64,000 nt of DNA from Allorhodoferax sp032337135. Lineage in GTDB: Bacteria; Pseudomonadota; Gammaproteobacteria; Burkholderiales; Burkholderiaceae_C. Below the pieces are notes generated by a model, which saw nothing but the letters and a program-made list of their open reading frames with translations, had not been told where the DNA came from and made no database searches. Shown here one piece after another: positions 7,241-17,000 of this stretch. The position numbers and the translations under genes were made by a program. Within the stretch, counting starts at the first letter, position 1. Each line of letters begins with the position of its first letter. The DNA is taken from the NCBI RefSeq assembly GCF_032337135.1, contig NZ_JAVXZZ010000006.1:1-64000 (forward strand). The letters are read 5' to 3'.

Positions 7241-9013
7241 ATGCAAAGTGCAGCAGAGTTGGTGGCCCACGGCATGCGCGAGCACCAGGCGGGCCGTGTG
7301 GCGGCTGCGCTGGAGGCGTATGAACGGGTGCTTGCCATTGATGCCCGGCAGTTCGATGCCCTGCACCTGCGCGGTGTGGCGCTGCACCAGTGCGGTCGCT
7401 CCGACGAGGCGGTGCAGGCGATAGAGGCTGCGCTGACCCTGCGTACCCACGACGCGGCGGCGCTCTCCAACCTGGGGCTGGCGCTGCGTGCCCTCAAACG
7501 CCACGATGAGGCCCTGCGTGCCTACGACCGTGCCGTGGAGTCCGCGCCACAGTTCGCTCAGGCCTGGAGCAACCGGGGCAACCTGCTGCGCGACATGGGG
7601 CGTGGTGCCGAGGCGGTGGCTTCCTATGAACGCGCGGTCGCTGCCAACCCCCAACTGGCCTCGGCCTGGCACGGCCTGGGCTTGGCTTTGGGGGATCAGT
7701 CGCGCTGGGCTGACAGCCTGCAGGCCTTCGACCGCGCCTTGGCCTTGCAGGCTGACTATGCCGTGGCCTGGATGGACCGCGGCAACACCTTGCGTTCGCT
7801 GGAGCGCTTTGAGGATGCGCTGCAGAGTTACGAGCGTTCGCTGGAGTTGGCGCCCGAAACGGCCTTTACCTGGTCGAACCGCGGCGTGGTGCTCAAGCGC
7901 CTGGGGCGCTTTGCCGAGGCCGTGGTCAGCTACACCCGGGCACTCACACTCAAGCCCGATTTCGTCGATGCCATGGTCAACTTCGCCACCTTGCAGAAGG
8001 ACCGCATGGACCTCGAGTCCGCCATCGCCCTCAACGAACGGGCGCTGGCCCTGCAGCCGGACAACAGTGGCGCCCACCTGAACCTGGCCATCTGCCATCT
8101 GGTCACGGGAAATTGGGATCTGGGCTGGCCCCACTACGAGTGGCGCTGGAAGACCGAGCAACTGCTCGACGGCGCGCGCAATTTCGCACAAGCCCAGTGG
8201 GACGGTACCGCCTCATTGCAGGGCCAGACCATCCTGCTGCACGCCGAACAGGGGCTGGGTGACACGCTGCAGTTCTGCCGCCTCGCCACACTGGTGGCCC
8301 AGCGCGGAGCGCGGGTGGTGCTGGAAGTGCAGGCGCCGCTCAAAGGGCTGTTGGCCGGACTGGACGGTGTGGCGCAGGTCGTGGCGCGCGGTGAGCCCTT
8401 GCCCCCCTTCGATTGCCATTGCCCGCTCCTGAGCCTGCCCTTGGCGTTGGGGTTGACCTTGGACGATCTGCCGGTGGCACGGGCCTACGTGCAACCCGAT
8501 GCATCGCGCGTAGCAGCGTGGCCGGCCCGCCTGGGGGCGGTTGCCCCGAAAGTGGGGCTGGTCTGGTCCGGGCGTCCGGAACACAAGAACGACCATAACC
8601 GCTCCCTGCCGCTGGCCACCCTGGTACAGGCGTTGCCAGCCGGTCCGCAGTACCACTGTCTGCAGAAGGAATTCCGCCCCCTGGACGCCCAGCTGCTGCA
8701 GACCCTGCCGCAGATCACCCGCTGGGACAGCGCCTTGCACGACTTCCGCGACACGGCCGCGCTGGTGGCGCACATGGACTGGGTGGTGAGCGTTGACACC
8801 TCGGTCGCGCACCTGGCCGCGGCCATGGGCAAGCCCGTGTGGCTGCTGCTGCCCTACAGCCCCGACTGGCGCTGGATCGTGGGGCGCGACGACTCGCCCT
8901 GGTATCCCGAAATGCGCCTGTACCGGCAGCCGGAACTGGGCGACTGGGACTCCGTGCTGGAGCGCCTGCGGCACGACATCGACACTGAATTCAGGAGACT
9001 TCACCATGCATGA
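7241..9013 (+). CDS. TPR-repeat glycosyltransferase-like protein
   Basis: 590 residues. Roughly the first 280 residues are about eight TPR units of 34 residues (for example AWSNRGNLLRDMGRGAEAV, ALQSYERSLELAPETAFTW). Residues 300-590 form a C-terminal domain of the GT-B, heptosyltransferase-like type seen in TPR-glycosyltransferases: ILLHAEQGLGDTLQFCRLA, KVGLVWSGRPEHKNDHNRS and WVVSVDTSVAHLAAAMGKPV. Such proteins modify proteins or glycans; the acceptor here could be the giant secreted protein or flagellin. It lies 12 bases after the TolC gene and overlaps the methyltransferase gene by 8 bases, so it seems part of the T1SS operon. Its C-terminal domain resembles the third module of the protein at 9706-14022. 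Confidence 0.82.
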   Translation: MQSAAELVAHGMREHQAGRVAAALEAYERVLAIDARQFDALHLRGVALHQCGRSDEAVQAIEAALTLRTHDAAALSNLGLALRALKRHDEALRAYDRAVESAPQFAQAWSNRGNLLRDMGRGAEAVASYERAVAANPQLASAWHGLGLALGDQSRWADSLQAFDRALALQADYAVAWMDRGNTLRSLERFEDALQSYERSLELAPETAFTWSNRGVVLKRLGRFAEAVVSYTRALTLKPDFVDAMVNFATLQKDRMDLESAIALNERALALQPDNSGAHLNLAICHLVTGNWDLGWPHYEWRWKTEQLLDGARNFAQAQWDGTASLQGQTILLHAEQGLGDTLQFCRLATLVAQRGARVVLEVQAPLKGLLAGLDGVAQVVARGEPLPPFDCHCPLLSLPLALGLTLDDLPVARAYVQPDASRVAAWPARLGAVAPKVGLVWSGRPEHKNDHNRSLPLATLVQALPAGPQYHCLQKEFRPLDAQLLQTLPQITRWDSALHDFRDTAALVAHMDWVVSVDTSVAHLAAAMGKPVWLLLPYSPDWRWIVGRDDSPWYPEMRLYRQPELGDWDSVLERLRHDIDTEFRRLHHA

Positions 9014-9605
9014 AAGCAGCAAAGCCATCTTCAGCCGCCTCAAGGACGCCCGCTACGCCACCCGCTACTTCGTGGGCGACGGCATCGACATCGGGGCCGG
9101 CCCGGACGCGCTGGGCCAGTATGGCGAGTTCTTTCCGCTGATGCGTTCCTGCCGGGCTTGGGACCTGCCCGACGGTGATGCCGAACTGCTGGCCACGGTG
9201 GCCGACGCCACGTTCGACTTCGTGCACTCCTCGCACTGCCTGGAGCACATGCGCAACGTGGATGTGGCCCTGAACCACTGGTTGCGCGTGCTCAAACCCG
9301 GCGGTCACCTGGTGTGTCTGGTGCCGGACGAAGACCTGTACGAGCAGGGCCAGTTCCCCTCCACCTTCAATTCGGACCACAAGCACACCTTCACCATCCA
9401 CAAGAAGAAGAGCTGGTCGTCGCGTTCCATCAACCTGACGGAGTTGCTGGCCAACACGCAGGCGGACATCCAGGTGAAGAAGATCGAGTTGCTCGACGCT
9501 ACCTACCGCTACAAGCTGCCCCAGCAGCTGGGCAAGCGCATCGACCAGACCACGACGCCGGTGGGCGAGTGTGCAATCGAGTTCGTGGTGAAGAAGCTGG
9601 GTTGA
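9006..9605 (+). CDS. SAM-dependent methyltransferase (class I)
   Basis: 199 residues from ATG 9006, chosen because AGGAG (8993-8997) lies 8 bases upstream; the frame itself is open much further back inside the preceding gene. The SAM-binding loop is GIDIGAGPDALG (about residues 22-33); FDFVHSSHCLEHM and LKPGGHLVCLVPDED are motifs of the UbiE/type-11 methyltransferase fold. Related small methyltransferases sit in O-antigen and glycan clusters, so a sugar or glycan tail is a likely acceptor, but this is inference. It overlaps the upstream TPR-glycosyltransferase gene and is the last gene of the plus-strand block. Confidence 0.78.
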   Translation: MHESSKAIFSRLKDARYATRYFVGDGIDIGAGPDALGQYGEFFPLMRSCRAWDLPDGDAELLATVADATFDFVHSSHCLEHMRNVDVALNHWLRVLKPGGHLVCLVPDEDLYEQGQFPSTFNSDHKHTFTIHKKKSWSSRSINLTELLANTQADIQVKKIELLDATYRYKLPQQLGKRIDQTTTPVGECAIEFVVKKLG

Positions 9606-9621
9606 CGTCGGTGGCCCTCTC

Positions 9622-9643
9622 TTTGGCCGGATTTTCGGCCAAA
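9622..9643. terminator. Hairpin between convergent operons
   Basis: TTTGGCCG (9622-9629), GATTTT loop, CGGCCAAA (9636-9643). The perfect 8-bp stem is symmetric and lies in the 100-base gap between the convergent methyltransferase and three-module glycosyltransferase genes. It probably acts in both directions. Confidence 0.55.
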
Positions 9644-9705
9644 TCTGCCTCTTGCCCGCATATTCATTGCGTAGGCAGCTACTGAAAGTGTAGCAACTGC
9701 GGGGG

Positions 9706-12700
9706 CTAGGCCCGCTGCAGGTCGGACAGCAGGTGCGCCACCGCATCGCCCCATTGGGCACGGGTCTGTTGGCGGTACAGCGTGGTACGGGGGTACCAGG
9801 GGCTGTCGTGGCGTTCGAGCAGCCAGCGCCAGTCGGGCACGCAGGGCAGCAGCAGGCGCACGCGGCGGCCCAGTGCCCCGGCCAGGTGCGCCACCGAGGT
9901 GTCCACAGTCACCAGTTCGTCCATCTGGCTCAGGATGGCGGCGGTATCCTCGAAGTCGCGGATCGCGGGGCTCAGGTTGTTCAGACGGCAGTCGCTGGGC
10001 AAGCTGGCGATCTGGGCTTCGGCAGCGGCCCCTTTCTGCACGCTGAAGCACTCCACGCCGTCCCAACGCAGCAGCGCAGCGAAATCGGCCAGTTGCATCG
10101 AGCGGTTGGCGTCATTGCCATGGGTGGGGCGCCCTGCCCAGACCAGTGCGATGCGTCGCTTTTTGGTTGAGCCCAGTTGCTTTTTCCAGTACGTGACGCG
10201 TTCGGGCAATGGCGTGAGGTAGGGCACCTGGGCCGGAACGGTCTCCAGCGTGGTGCCGAAAGCCCGTGGCAGGCTCAGCAAGGGGCAGTGGTAGTCGAAG
10301 GGTGGCAACTCCGCCCCGCTGGCCACCATCTGGGCCAGTCCTTCCACGCGGGACAGCAGGCTGTGGATGTCCGGCTGCACCACCAGCACGACGCGGGCCC
10401 CGCGCGCAGCCAGCAGCGGCACATAGCGCACGAACTGGAAACTGTCGCCAAAACCCTGCTCGGCATGCAGCAGGATCGTCTTGCCCTCCAACGGCTCGCC
10501 GTTCCACAGCGCTTGGGTGAACTGGCGCTTTTCCTTGGCGTCGGGTTGCAGCCAGCGGCTCTCGTAGTCGGTCCAACCCGCGGCGAAATCGCCCATGGCC
10601 AGCTCGATCAGCGCCTGGTGCAGGGCCGCCTTCACATGGCCGCCGGGCTGTGCGGTGAGGTGGCGAAAGGTCTGCAAGGCCTCTTCGAAGCGGCCGTTTT
10701 CCTTCAGGGCGATGCCTTGGTTGAAGCGGTATTCGCTGTCCTTGCCGGCGAGCTTGACGGCACGGTTGCTGGCGTCCAGCGCTTCGGCCCAGCGGCCTTG
10801 GGTGCCCAACGCATTGCCTAGGTTGGCCCAGGCCTGGGCGTTGCCGGGAGCGAGCCGCACAGCAGTCTGCAAGGCAGCCAGTGCCTCGTCGAGGCGGCCG
10901 ATATTCTTCAGGAAGGCACCGCCATTCGACCAGCTCTCGGGGTCTGTGGGGTTGAGTCGGCATGCGCGCTGGCCGAAGGTGACGGCGGCATGGGTGAGCC
11001 CTTGGCGGAAGGCGCAGATGGCCAGCGCCGAGGCGGCGCGGGCATGGGTGGGGCACAGGCGCAGCGCCTGCCAGAACGCGGGCGCGGCCAAGGCCGGCTC
11101 GTTGCGCTCCAGCAGCACGCGCCCTTGCTCCACCAGCGCGTGGGCCGCGGCGTGGCGGCGCTTGCCTGCGGCGGAGTTCGGGTTGGCCAGCTCACGCAGC
11201 TCGCGTGTGAGCCGCTCCAGCACCGAATCCCAGTCGCGGTAGCTGGGTTGGCGCAGGATGCGCACGCTCGGGTACCAGGGCGTGTCCTCGCGCTCCAGCC
11301 GCCAGCGCCAGTCCGGCATCCAGGGAATGAGCAGCCAGGTCGGAATGCCCAGGGCACCGGCCACATGGCAGATCGACGTGTCCACGCACACCAGCAGGTC
11401 CATGTGCTGCAGGGCGGCGGCCGTTTCGCCGAAGTCCTTGAGCTCGTCTGAGAGGTCCAGCACCTTGCCTTGCAGGTTGGCGGGCAGGGCCTGCAGATCG
11501 GTGCTGCGCGCGCCGACCTGGAAGGAATAGAACTGCACGCCGTCCAGCCCCAGGAGCGGGTGCAGGGCATCCAGGGCGATGGAGCGGTTGGCGTCGTTCT
11601 TGTGGGCGGGGTTGCCTGCCCACACCAGGCCCACGCGCAAGCCCGGCGCGGTGATGCGCGCGGCCCAGGCCGCAATGCGGTCGTGGGCTATGTGCAGGTA
11701 GGGCACCTGCCCCGGAATCTGGTCGCCCAGGCGCAGCAGGTGCGGGATGCTCAGCAAGGGGGCGACCATGTCGTACGGCGGCGGGCGGCTGCCTTCATGC
11801 AGCAGCTCCACCCCCTTGGGCAGCTCCACCAGGGAAGTCAGGGGCTCCTGAATCAATAGCAACACACGCTCGAAATACGCGGGCAGCAGGGCGATATGGC
11901 GCAGGTACTGCAGGGTATCGCCGAGGCCCTGTTCGGCGTGCACCAGCAGGGTCTTGCCGTGCTGGACGCTGCCGTCCCACAGCGGCTTGGTGGTCTTGAT
12001 GCGCTTGGAGGGGAAGTCGGGGACGTCGAAGCGGCGTTCGTAGTCGGCGTAGCCGCCGGCCATGTCACCGGCCAGCAGTCGCGCAAGCCCCCGGTTGTAG
12101 ATCAGCCCCGCGTAGTCCGGCTTCGCTTTCAGCCCCTGTTCGAAACAGGCCATGGTGCTAGGGAGGTCGCCGATCGCCTTGAAATAGGCGCTGCAGTTCG
12201 ACCAGCTTTCGGGGTCTGTGGGGTTGAGTCTGCAGGCGCGCTGGCCGAAGGTGACGGCGGCGTGGGTGAGCCCTTGGCGGAAGGCGCAGATGGCCAGCGC
12301 CGAGGCGGCGCGGGCATGGGTGGGGCACAGGCGCAGCGCCTGCCAGAACGCGGGCGCGGCCAAGGCCGGCTCGTTGCGCTCCAGCAGCACGCGCCCTTGC
12401 TCCACCAGCGCGTGGGCCGCGGCGTGGCGGCGCTTGCCTGCGGCGGAGTTCGGGTTGGCCAGCTCACGCAGCTCGCGTGTGAGCCGCTCCAGCACCGAAT
12501 CCCAGTCGCGGTAGCTGGGTTGGCGCAGGATGCGCACGCTCGGGTACCAGGGCGTGTCCTCGCGCTCCAGCCGCCAGCGCCAGTCCGGCATCCAGGGAAT
12601 GAGCAGCCAGGTCGGAATGCCCAGGGCACCGGCCACATGGCAGATCGACGTGTCCACGCACACCAGCAGGTCCATGTGCTGCAGGGCGGCGGCCGTTTCG

Positions 12701-14022
12701 CCGAAGTCCTTGAGCTCGTCTGAGAGGTCCAGCACCTTGCCTTGCAGGTTGGCGGGCAGGGCCTGCAGATCGGTGCTGCGCGCGCCGACCTGGAAGGAAT
12801 AGAACTGCACGCCGTCCAGCCCCAGGAGCGGGTGCAGGGCATCCAGGGCGATGGAGCGGTTGGCGTCGTTCTTGTGGGCGGGGTTGCCTGCCCACACCAG
12901 GCCCACGCGCAAGCCCGGCGCGGTGATGCGCGCGGCCCAGGCCGCAATGCGGTCGTGGGCTATGTGCAGGTAGGGCACCTGCCCCGGAATCTGGTCGCCC
13001 AGGCGCAGCAGGTGCGGGATGCTCAGCAAGGGGGCGACCATGTCGTACGGCGGCGGGCGGCTGCCTTCATGCAGCAGCTCCACCCCCTTGGGCAGCTCCA
13101 CCAGGGAAGTCAGGGGCTCCTGAATCAATAGCAACACACGCTCGAAATACGCGGGCAGCAGGGCGATATGGCGCAGGTACTGCAGGGTATCGCCGAGGCC
13201 CTGTTCGGCGTGCACCAGCAGGGTCTTGCCGTGCTGGACGCTGCCGTCCCACAGCGGCTTGGTGGTCTTGATGCGCTTGGAGGGGAAGTCGGGGACGTCG
13301 AAGCGGCGTTCGTAGTCGGCGTAGCCGCCGGCCATGTCACCGGCCAGCAGTCGCGCAAGCCCCCGGTTGTAGATCAGCCCCGCGTAGTCCGGCTTCGCCT
13401 TCAACCCCTGCTCGAAACAGGCCATGGCCTCGGGCAGACAATGGCGCTCGCACCACACGCGCGCCAGGGTACCCCAGGCGTCCGCGTGGGCCGGCTGCTG
13501 GCGCACGATCAGTTCCAGCTCGGCCTGTGCACGCGCATGCAGTTGCAGCTCCAGCAGGCACTTGGCCAGCATGAAGCGGTAGTCGACAGCGTTTGGCTCC
13601 AGGGCGCAGGCGCGGTCGAAATGGACGCAGGCCTGGGCATACTGGCCTGTGCCATAGAGCAGGTTGCCGAGGTTGTTGTGCGCGGCCGCGAACTGCGGGT
13701 CGTGCTGCAGCGCCTGGCGGTAGGCGTCAACGGCCTCCTCCTGCCGTCCCAGGTTCTTCAGCGCGACGCCACGGTTGGCATGGGCGCGGGCGTTGTCCGG
13801 AGCCAGTGCCAGTTGGGCATCGAAGCGCGTCAGCGCGTCGGCGTGGGCACCCTGGGCATTGAGCAAGACTCCGAGGTTGTTGAGCGCGTGCGGGTGGTCC
13901 GGCTCGCGCGCCAGCACGGCCTCGTAGGCCGAACGGGCGGCGAGCAGGTCTCCGGCATTCTGCAGTGCCAGGGCCTGGGCAAATGAGTCAGTGGTGTCTG
14001 TACGCGTTTGCCGCAGGGCCAT
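9706..14022 (-). CDS. Three-module TPR-glycosyltransferase protein
   Basis: 1,438 residues, about 2.5 times the length of the related protein at 7241-9013. TPR units fill residues 1-230, and three glycosyltransferase-like modules follow, each with a LL(V/L)HAEQG(L/F)GD motif, a (V/A)LVWAGxPxHxNDANRS motif and a VDTS(I/V)xH(V/L)AGALG motif, with TPR linkers between them. Modules 1 and 2 are practically identical because of a 1,272-bp (424-codon) tandem duplication in the DNA; module 3 is diverged. The start codon is 12 bases downstream of the giant repeat gene stop, so the two are probably one transcript. The enzyme likely glycosylates that neighbour, or flagellin; neither acceptor is shown by sequence alone. 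Confidence 0.8.
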   Translation of the reverse strand: MALRQTRTDTTDSFAQALALQNAGDLLAARSAYEAVLAREPDHPHALNNLGVLLNAQGAHADALTRFDAQLALAPDNARAHANRGVALKNLGRQEEAVDAYRQALQHDPQFAAAHNNLGNLLYGTGQYAQACVHFDRACALEPNAVDYRFMLAKCLLELQLHARAQAELELIVRQQPAHADAWGTLARVWCERHCLPEAMACFEQGLKAKPDYAGLIYNRGLARLLAGDMAGGYADYERRFDVPDFPSKRIKTTKPLWDGSVQHGKTLLVHAEQGLGDTLQYLRHIALLPAYFERVLLLIQEPLTSLVELPKGVELLHEGSRPPPYDMVAPLLSIPHLLRLGDQIPGQVPYLHIAHDRIAAWAARITAPGLRVGLVWAGNPAHKNDANRSIALDALHPLLGLDGVQFYSFQVGARSTDLQALPANLQGKVLDLSDELKDFGETAAALQHMDLLVCVDTSICHVAGALGIPTWLLIPWMPDWRWRLEREDTPWYPSVRILRQPSYRDWDSVLERLTRELRELANPNSAAGKRRHAAAHALVEQGRVLLERNEPALAAPAFWQALRLCPTHARAASALAICAFRQGLTHAAVTFGQRACRLNPTDPESWSNCSAYFKAIGDLPSTMACFEQGLKAKPDYAGLIYNRGLARLLAGDMAGGYADYERRFDVPDFPSKRIKTTKPLWDGSVQHGKTLLVHAEQGLGDTLQYLRHIALLPAYFERVLLLIQEPLTSLVELPKGVELLHEGSRPPPYDMVAPLLSIPHLLRLGDQIPGQVPYLHIAHDRIAAWAARITAPGLRVGLVWAGNPAHKNDANRSIALDALHPLLGLDGVQFYSFQVGARSTDLQALPANLQGKVLDLSDELKDFGETAAALQHMDLLVCVDTSICHVAGALGIPTWLLIPWMPDWRWRLEREDTPWYPSVRILRQPSYRDWDSVLERLTRELRELANPNSAAGKRRHAAAHALVEQGRVLLERNEPALAAPAFWQALRLCPTHARAASALAICAFRQGLTHAAVTFGQRACRLNPTDPESWSNGGAFLKNIGRLDEALAALQTAVRLAPGNAQAWANLGNALGTQGRWAEALDASNRAVKLAGKDSEYRFNQGIALKENGRFEEALQTFRHLTAQPGGHVKAALHQALIELAMGDFAAGWTDYESRWLQPDAKEKRQFTQALWNGEPLEGKTILLHAEQGFGDSFQFVRYVPLLAARGARVVLVVQPDIHSLLSRVEGLAQMVASGAELPPFDYHCPLLSLPRAFGTTLETVPAQVPYLTPLPERVTYWKKQLGSTKKRRIALVWAGRPTHGNDANRSMQLADFAALLRWDGVECFSVQKGAAAEAQIASLPSDCRLNNLSPAIRDFEDTAAILSQMDELVTVDTSVAHLAGALGRRVRLLLPCVPDWRWLLERHDSPWYPRTTLYRQQTRAQWGDAVAHLLSDLQRA
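10921..12155 (-). repeat. Tandem duplication inside glycosyltransferase gene, copy encoding module 2
   Basis: This segment repeats at 12193-13427 with a period of exactly 1,272 bp. From about 11000 to 12125 I saw no difference from the other copy. A few substitutions occur at the left edge (10923-10990) and the right edge (12126-12155), after which similarity is lost. The period is a multiple of three, so the reading frame is kept. Confidence 0.9.
12193..13427 (-). repeat. Tandem duplication inside glycosyltransferase gene, copy encoding module 1
   Basis: Partner of 10921-12155. It codes for the TPR linker and first glycosyltransferase module. Near identity over more than 1.1 kb of coding DNA, including third codon positions, points to a recent unequal crossover or continuing gene conversion. 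Confidence 0.9.
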
Positions 14023-14034
14023 GGAGCAAGGTGT

Positions 14035-17000
14035 CTACCAGATGAAATCGGACGAGCTCAGTCCGGTCGTCGAGGTCAGCACCAGTTTCATGTCGGCCGC
14101 ACCGTCGCCATTGCTGTCGACCAGCAGGACGTGCGTCGCATCGTCCCACTTGCCCTGGGCATTGCCGTTGTTGCTGAAGGTGCTCACCATGCTGAAATTG
14201 TTGCCGAGTCCACTGAAGTCCAGTTTATCTTGCCCGACCACGAAATCGGTGATCGTGTCAAAAGTGGTGGTTGTGGACTGCAATTTGTCGGTAAAGGTGA
14301 AGTAGTCCGCACCTGCACCGCCGGTCATGGTGTCTGCTCCGTTGCTTCCGATGATCACGTCGTTGCCTGCACCGGCCTGGATGACCGAGCCCACGCTGGA
14401 CAGCGCCAGCGTGATGGTGTCGTCCATGGATCCGCCGACCAGCGTCTCGATGCCGCTGATCGTCACGTTGTTGTTGCCGTTGCTCGACAACGTGAGCTTG
14501 TCGGTGCCTCCGCTGAGGTTGTAGGTGACAAAGGACACTGCATTGCCCAGGGTCACGTCGTCATTGGCTGCCCCCGCCACCAGCGTCTCCACGTTGGTCA
14601 GCGTCAGGGTGTTGACGCCGGAACCTGCGAGCGTTACCGAGTCGTTGGATGCACCCAAGTCGATCACGGCGCCCGTGATGGCCGTGGAGTAGGTGATGCG
14701 GTCGCTGCCGCTGCCGCCGTTGATGGTTTCGATGCCACTGACGGTGATGGTATTGGCGCCACCGGACAGATTGAGTGTGTCTGTTCCTCCGTTGAGGTTG
14801 ATGAAACCCGAACCCAATGTTGTCGACAGGGTAATGGTGTCATTGCCCGAGGCGCCGACGATGGTTTCCACACCCGAGGTCGTGATGTCATTGGCCAAGC
14901 TGCTGGTCAGGGTCACCGAATCGGTGCCGCCGTTGAGGTTGAATACGTTGCCGGTGGCCTGCGCTGTCAGCGTGATGACGTCATTGCCGGAGTTGCCGGT
15001 AATGGTTTCGATCGATGCGCTGGACAGGGTGAAGGTGTTGGCACCATTGAACAGGCGCAGTTCATCGGTACCTGCGCCACCGACAAAGTTGGTGGTGCCA
15101 GATACCACGGCATTGAAGGTGATGACGTCATTGCCGGTGCCGCCGGTGATGGTTTCGACGTTGGATACCGTGAAGTCGTTGTCGTCGCTGCTCAGCGTCA
15201 GGGTGTCGGTGCCGGCGCCCAGGTCGACAATCGTGCCCGTCTGGCCCGCATTGAAGACCACGGTGTCCGTTCCGCCGGAGCCGCTGATGGTCTCTGCCCC
15301 AATGACCGTGAGCAGGTTGGTGCCAGAGGCGGCCAACACCAGGCGGTCGGTTCCCGCGCCGAGGTCGTAGGTGCCGCCGGACTGGGCTGCGGTGAGGGTC
15401 ACCACGTCATTGAGCGTACCGGCCGTGAGCGTTTCCACGCCCGACACGTTGACCACATTGGCGAAGTTGCCCAGCGTCAAGGTATCGGTGCCTGCGCCCA
15501 GGTTGAAACTGCCGCCGCTGCTCAGTGTGCTCAGCGTGACGTTGTCTGCGGCTGTACCTCCCGTAACAGTCTCTACATTGGCCAACGTGATGGTGTTGCC
15601 GACGCTAGCCAGGGTTACCGTGTCCGCACCGGCCCCCAGGTTGAAGAAGTTGTTGGTTGCGGCATTGCTCAAGGTGATGACTTCGTTGCCACTGCCACCG
15701 GTCAATGTGTCGATGGAGTTGTTGAGTGTCAGCGTGTTGCCACCATTCGCAAGGATCAGGGTATTGTTGCCTGCACCGAGGTTGTAGTTGCCGCCTGCAA
15801 CGCTCGCAGCCAGGGTGACGGTGTCGTCGCCGCTGTCGCCGACAATCGTTTCCACCCCATTGGCGGTGAGCGTGTTGGCGAAGTTACCCAAGGTCAGCGT
15901 GTCGGCCGCGCCACCACCGAGGTTGTAGTTGCCGGCCGTGATCTGGGTCAGGAAGGTCAGCTTGTCGTCGGCAGCACCACCCACCACAGTTTCGACGTTG
16001 GAGACCGAGGAGATGGTGTTGGCCGCGCCGGAAAGGTTGAGGCGGTTGTTGCCGCCGCCGAGGTTGACCGCGGATCCGGAGATCATGCCGGTGGCCAAGG
16101 TGATGGTGTCGTCGGTCGCATCAGCGACGATGGTCTCGGCATTGCTGACCGTGACGGTGTTGGTGCCACTGGTCTGGCTGAACGTCAGTACGTCGGTGCC
16201 GGTGCCCAGGTTGACAACGCCATTGGTCATCAAGGTCGCCACCGTCACCGTGTCGGCGCCGGTGCCACCGGTGATGGTTTCGACGTTCGACAGCGTCAGG
16301 CTATTGGTGCCATTGGCCAGGGTAAGTGAATCGTTACCAGCATCGAGGTCGAAAGTGCGTCCGGAAACGACACCGCTGAGCGTGATTTTGTCGGCGGCGG
16401 CACCAGCCACAAGGGTGTCAATATCTGTATTGAGCGTCAACGTATTGGTGCCGGTTGTGGCCAAGATCAATGTGTCTGTGCCTGCGCCCAAGCTGATGTT
16501 GACGCCAGATACTGCCGCTGTCAGCGTCACGCTGTCGTCACCACTGCCGCCCACGATGGTTTCGATGTTGGTGGCCGTGAGGGTGTTCGCCCCGCTACCG
16601 CTGGTCATGAGTACCAGCTTGTCGGTACCACCGGCCAGGTCGAACGCCTGGTTGGTGACCGTGTTGCCCAAGGTGATGGTGTCAGCGCCGGCATTGGCCA
16701 CCAGGGTTTCGACGTTGGTAACCGTGAGCACGTTGGTGGCATTGGCCAGGGTCAGCTTGTCGCTGCCGTCGCCCAAGCTGATCACCTGGCCGCTCACACC
16801 AGCGCTGAGCGTGATGGTATCCACCAGAGTGCCGCCCATCACGGTTTCCACGCTGGCATTGAGGGTGAGCGTGTTGGCGGCATCTCCCAGTACCAGCTTG
16901 TCAGCGCCGGCCCCCAGGTCGATATTGGCGCCGGAGATTGCGCCTGCCACGGTGATGGTGTCCGCACCTGCATTGCCGACCACGGTTTCGATCGCGCCAT

